Positions 61,785-64,000 of a stretch of 64,000 bases of DNA are shown here, in pieces. Positions within the stretch are counted from its first letter, which is position 1, and each line of letters opens with the position of its first letter. The DNA is from Streptomyces sp. NBC_00483 (GTDB lineage: Bacteria; Actinomycetota; Actinomycetes; Streptomycetales; Streptomycetaceae), in assembly GCF_036013745.1 (NCBI RefSeq), contig NZ_CP107880.1:9734001-9798000 (forward strand), written 5' to 3'. Under the pieces are notes generated by a model, which saw only the letters and a program-made list of their open reading frames with translations, ran no database searches and was not told the DNA's origin. Made by a program: the position numbers and the translations under genes.

Positions 61785-61811
61785 CAGGACTCAGAACCCT
61801 GTAGCAGTACT
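61752..61811. repeat. Three 20-bp tandem repeats at the mftC stop
   Basis: Units 61752-61771 and 61772-61791 are identical (core GAACCCAGTAGCAGGACT); 61792-61811 differs at three positions. The stop of mftC (TAG 61782-61784) lies in the second unit. As 20 is not a multiple of 3, changing copy number changes the reading frame at the mftC end. Confidence 0.95.
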
Positions 61812-61864
61812 CAGCCCGGCCGCCACCTGACGACGCGGTCACCCGACGAGGAGCAATCCGCCCC

Positions 61865-63049
61865 ATGGCAAGAAACCCATGGTTCGAAACGGTCGCCGAG
61901 GCCCAGCGGCGCGCCAAGAAGTACCTGCCGAGCAGTGTTTACGGCGCCCTGGTCGCCGGCTCGGAACGCGGCCGCACCATCGGTGACAACATCGGCGCGT
62001 TCGCCGAACTCGGCTTCGCCCCAAGGGTGGTGGGCCACCACGCCGAACGGAACCTGACGACCACCGTCCTCGGCGTCGAGTCCGCGTTCCCCGTGCTGAT
62101 CTCGCCGACCGGTGTGCAGGCCGTCCACCCCGACGGCGAGGTGGCCGTGGCCTGCGCCGCCGCCAACCGAGGCGTGATCATGGGGCTCAGCTCGTTCGCG
62201 AGCCGGTCCGTGGAAGAGGTCGCCGAGGCCAACCCGAACACCTTCTACCAGATGTACTGGATGGGCAGCCGCGACTCCATGACGCAGCGCATGGAGCGCG
62301 CCAGGGCGGCCGGCGCCAAGGCGCTCATCGCCACCCTGGACTGGTCGTTCTCCAACGGCCGGGACTGGGGCAGCCCGCCGATCCCGGAGCGCATCGACCT
62401 GCGTACGGCCGTGAAGTTCGCCCCCGACGTGCTGCCGCACCCGCGCTGGCTCCTCGCGTTCGCCAGGTCCCGCCGCATCCCCGACCTGACCACCCCCAAC
62501 CTCCGGGCCCCCGGCGGGCAGGCCCCGACCTTCTTCGGCGCCTACGGCGAGTGGATGCAGACCGCCCCGCCCACCTGGGACGACGTGGAGTGGATGCGCA
62601 AGGAGTGGGGCGGCCCGTTCCTGCTCAAGGGCGTCAGCAGGGTCGACGACGCCAAGCGGGCCGTCGACGCCGGAGTCACCGCCATCTCGGTCTCCAACCA
62701 CGGCGGCAACAACCTCGACACCACACCCGCCACCATCCGCCTCCTGCCGTCCATCGCCGAGGCGGTCGGCGACGACATCGAGGTACTCCTCGACGGTGGC
62801 GTGCGGCGCGGCGGCGACGTCGCCAAGGCCCTCGCGCTCGGCGCCCGAGCCGTCCTCATCGGCCGCGCCTACCTGTGGGGCCTCGCCGCCAACGGGCAGG
62901 CGGGCGTGGAGAACGTCCTGGACATCCTGCGCGGCGGCCTCGACTCCGCGGTCCTCGGCCTCGGACACGCCTCCGTCGACGAACTGGGCCCGGACGACCT
63001 GGCCATCCCGGACGGCTTCACCCGCACCATCGGGGTCCCGCGTGCCTGA
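61865..63049 (+). CDS. mftD: Mycofactocin FMN-dependent dehydrogenase MftD
   Basis: 394-residue alpha-hydroxy-acid-dehydrogenase-family flavoprotein; MftD oxidatively deaminates AHDP to pre-mycofactocin, forming the redox-active alpha-keto amide. Visible: YGALVAGSERGRTIGDNIGA, ISPTGVQAVHPDGEVAVA, LLKGVSRVDDAKRAVDAGV, ISVSNHGGNNLDTTPAT (catalytic His) and VLLDGGVRRGGDVAKALALG (phosphate site). GAGGAG precedes the ATG by about 11 nt. Confidence 0.95.
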   Translation: MARNPWFETVAEAQRRAKKYLPSSVYGALVAGSERGRTIGDNIGAFAELGFAPRVVGHHAERNLTTTVLGVESAFPVLISPTGVQAVHPDGEVAVACAAANRGVIMGLSSFASRSVEEVAEANPNTFYQMYWMGSRDSMTQRMERARAAGAKALIATLDWSFSNGRDWGSPPIPERIDLRTAVKFAPDVLPHPRWLLAFARSRRIPDLTTPNLRAPGGQAPTFFGAYGEWMQTAPPTWDDVEWMRKEWGGPFLLKGVSRVDDAKRAVDAGVTAISVSNHGGNNLDTTPATIRLLPSIAEAVGDDIEVLLDGGVRRGGDVAKALALGARAVLIGRAYLWGLAANGQAGVENVLDILRGGLDSAVLGLGHASVDELGPDDLAIPDGFTRTIGVPRA

Positions 63050-63773
63050 ACCGGTGGAGCTGGCGCGCGCGACCTGGCCCACGGTGCCGGAGCGCGCACT
63101 GGTCCTGGTCCCCGTCGGCTCCACCGAACAGCACGGCCCGCACCTGCCGTTCCACACGGACAGCACGATCGCCGAAGCAGTGGCGCGCCGCGTGGCGCGC
63201 CAACTCCCGTACCAGGGTGTGGTCTTGGCGCCCACCTTCGCGTACGGCGCGAGCGGTGAACACGCCGGTTTTCCCGGCACTCTCTCCATCGGCCACGAGG
63301 CGCTGCACGCGGTCCTCGTCGAGACAGTGCGGTCCCTGTCCCTGTGGGCGGGCCGCGTCGTCCTCCTCAACGGCCACGGCGGCAACGTCACCACCCTCGA
63401 CGCGGCCTGCGCCCAACTCCGTTACGAAGGCCACGACGTGGCCTGGCTCGGCTGCGCTCCGCCCGGCGGCGACGCCCACGCCGGCCGCACCGAGACCTCC
63501 GTCATGCTGCACCTCGCCCCGGGCGACGTACGGCTCTCGGAGGCGGCTCCCGGCGACACCCGCCCACTGACCGAACTCCTGCCCCACCTCATGACCCACG
63601 GGGTATGCGGCGTGTCCCCGAACGGCGTCCTGGGCGATCCGACCGGCGCCACCGCCGAGGAGGGGCGGGCGCTGGTCGAGGCGATGGTGTCTCACGCCGT
63701 CCGCCTCGTCACCGCGGGCCGCGCCGACCCACGAGGCCGGCTCGTGACCGCCGTACCGCAAGGAGCCGCATGA
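63042..63773 (+). CDS. mftE: Mycofactocin peptidase MftE (creatininase family)
   Basis: 243-residue metal-dependent amidase that releases AHDP from the modified MftA. Metal ligands: VGSTEQHGPHLPFHTDS (Glu, His, Asp), YGASGEHAGFPGTLSIG, LNGHGGN and TSVMLHLAP. GTG at 63042 overlaps the mftD stop by 8 bp; its own stop overlaps mftF as ATGA, so mftD-E-F are translationally coupled. Confidence 0.95.
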   Translation: MPEPVELARATWPTVPERALVLVPVGSTEQHGPHLPFHTDSTIAEAVARRVARQLPYQGVVLAPTFAYGASGEHAGFPGTLSIGHEALHAVLVETVRSLSLWAGRVVLLNGHGGNVTTLDAACAQLRYEGHDVAWLGCAPPGGDAHAGRTETSVMLHLAPGDVRLSEAAPGDTRPLTELLPHLMTHGVCGVSPNGVLGDPTGATAEEGRALVEAMVSHAVRLVTAGRADPRGRLVTAVPQGAA

Positions 63774-64000
63774 GCGGCATGCCCCTCCCGCACGGATACG
63801 TCATCGGGCTCGACCGGCACACCCGCGTCCTCGACGGAGGGCGCGCGCTGCTCGGCGGCCACCCGACACGGCTGCTGCGGCTGACACCACGCGCCCGTGC
63901 ACTCCTGACCGGGCGCACCCTGCGTGTACGCGACCGGGCGGGCGCAGTCCTCGCTGACCGGCTGCTCGCCACCGGCCTCGCCCACCCGGTGGTCAGCGAA
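63770..64000 (+). CDS. mftF: Mycofactocin glycosyltransferase MftF, N-terminal part
   Basis: First 77 codons of a gene cut by the window end. ATG at 63770 with AAGGAG 4 nt upstream. GYVIGLDRHTRVLDGGRALL followed by GGHPTRLLRLTPRARALLTG is the N-terminal PqqD-like region of MftF, which precedes the GT2 glycosyltransferase domain that attaches oligo-glucose to the cofactor. The catalytic part is outside the window. Confidence 0.9.
   Translation, partial: MSGMPLPHGYVIGLDRHTRVLDGGRALLGGHPTRLLRLTPRARALLTGRTLRVRDRAGAVLADRLLATGLAHPVVSE

Overview
The window looks like a Streptomyces chromosome (or a very close actinomycete). G+C and third-position GC are very high, many genes start with GTG, AAGGAGG-type ribosome sites are common, and the gene content (LacI-controlled sugar ABC operons, Lcp rubber oxygenases, many TetR/MerR/LysR/IclR regulators) fits. 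No rRNA, tRNA, CRISPR array, transposase or integrase was seen. All assignments come from reading motifs and gene order; no database search was run.

Layout. 0-5 kb: a methyltransferase, a MerR-type regulator with two HTH domains facing a DUF6194 gene across a perfect palindrome, a DUF1801 protein, an EamA exporter/LysR pair and a DHFR-fold reductase. 5-15 kb: a rubber (poly-cis-1,4-isoprene) degradation locus. Rightward run two tandem Lcp oxygenases, oxiB and oxiA. Leftward run a TetR regulator (LcpR-like), a fatty-acyl-CoA ligase, a second TetR and an acyl-CoA dehydrogenase. Together they could cleave rubber, oxidise the aldehyde ends, make CoA esters and start beta-oxidation. 15-20.5 kb: a leftward sugar operon (TIM-barrel isomerase, split transketolase, FGGY kinase, SorC regulator) with three consecutive GTGA overlaps and an apparently leaderless promoter; its enzyme set matches the transketolase route for D-apiose. 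20.6-21.6 kb: four gene tails, read as two head-to-head deletion scars. 21.7-26.8 kb: ABC exporter, histidine kinase, response regulator, alpha/beta hydrolase. 26.8-35.6 kb: a LacI-regulated glycoside unit (GH31, two permeases, binding lipoprotein, LacI, GH2) with two matching operators, one inside a strong promoter.

35.7-45.6 kb: VOC protein; amino-acid permease, PLP enzyme, XRE-cupin regulator and acyl-CoA ligase in one leftward series; a MerR regulator facing a two-domain alpha/beta hydrolase across a 19-bp-spaced promoter; a second LysR/EamA divergent pair. 45.6-52.7 kb: two APH-type phosphotransferases, another head-to-head scar (regulator tail/SDR tail), a sirtuin, an IclR regulator and a flavin monooxygenase-like gene with a palindromic IclR-type operator, an SDR lacking the usual catalytic Tyr, and an acyl-CoA dehydrogenase tail. 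52.8-56.5 kb: an uncharacterised cassette of a metzincin-like protein (HExxH) and two proteins sharing an SGRxNP domain, one with a Cys/His-rich C-terminal domain. 56.8-57.7 kb: two small membrane proteins. 57.8-64 kb: a mycofactocin cluster, mftR, mftG (inverted), mftA-mftE and the start of mftF.

Main points of interest: the rubber locus with its linked CoA-ester arm, the apiose-like operon, the SGRxNP/metzincin cassette, the mycofactocin cluster with inverted mftG, and the repeated deletion scars that removed the 5' halves of divergent gene pairs.
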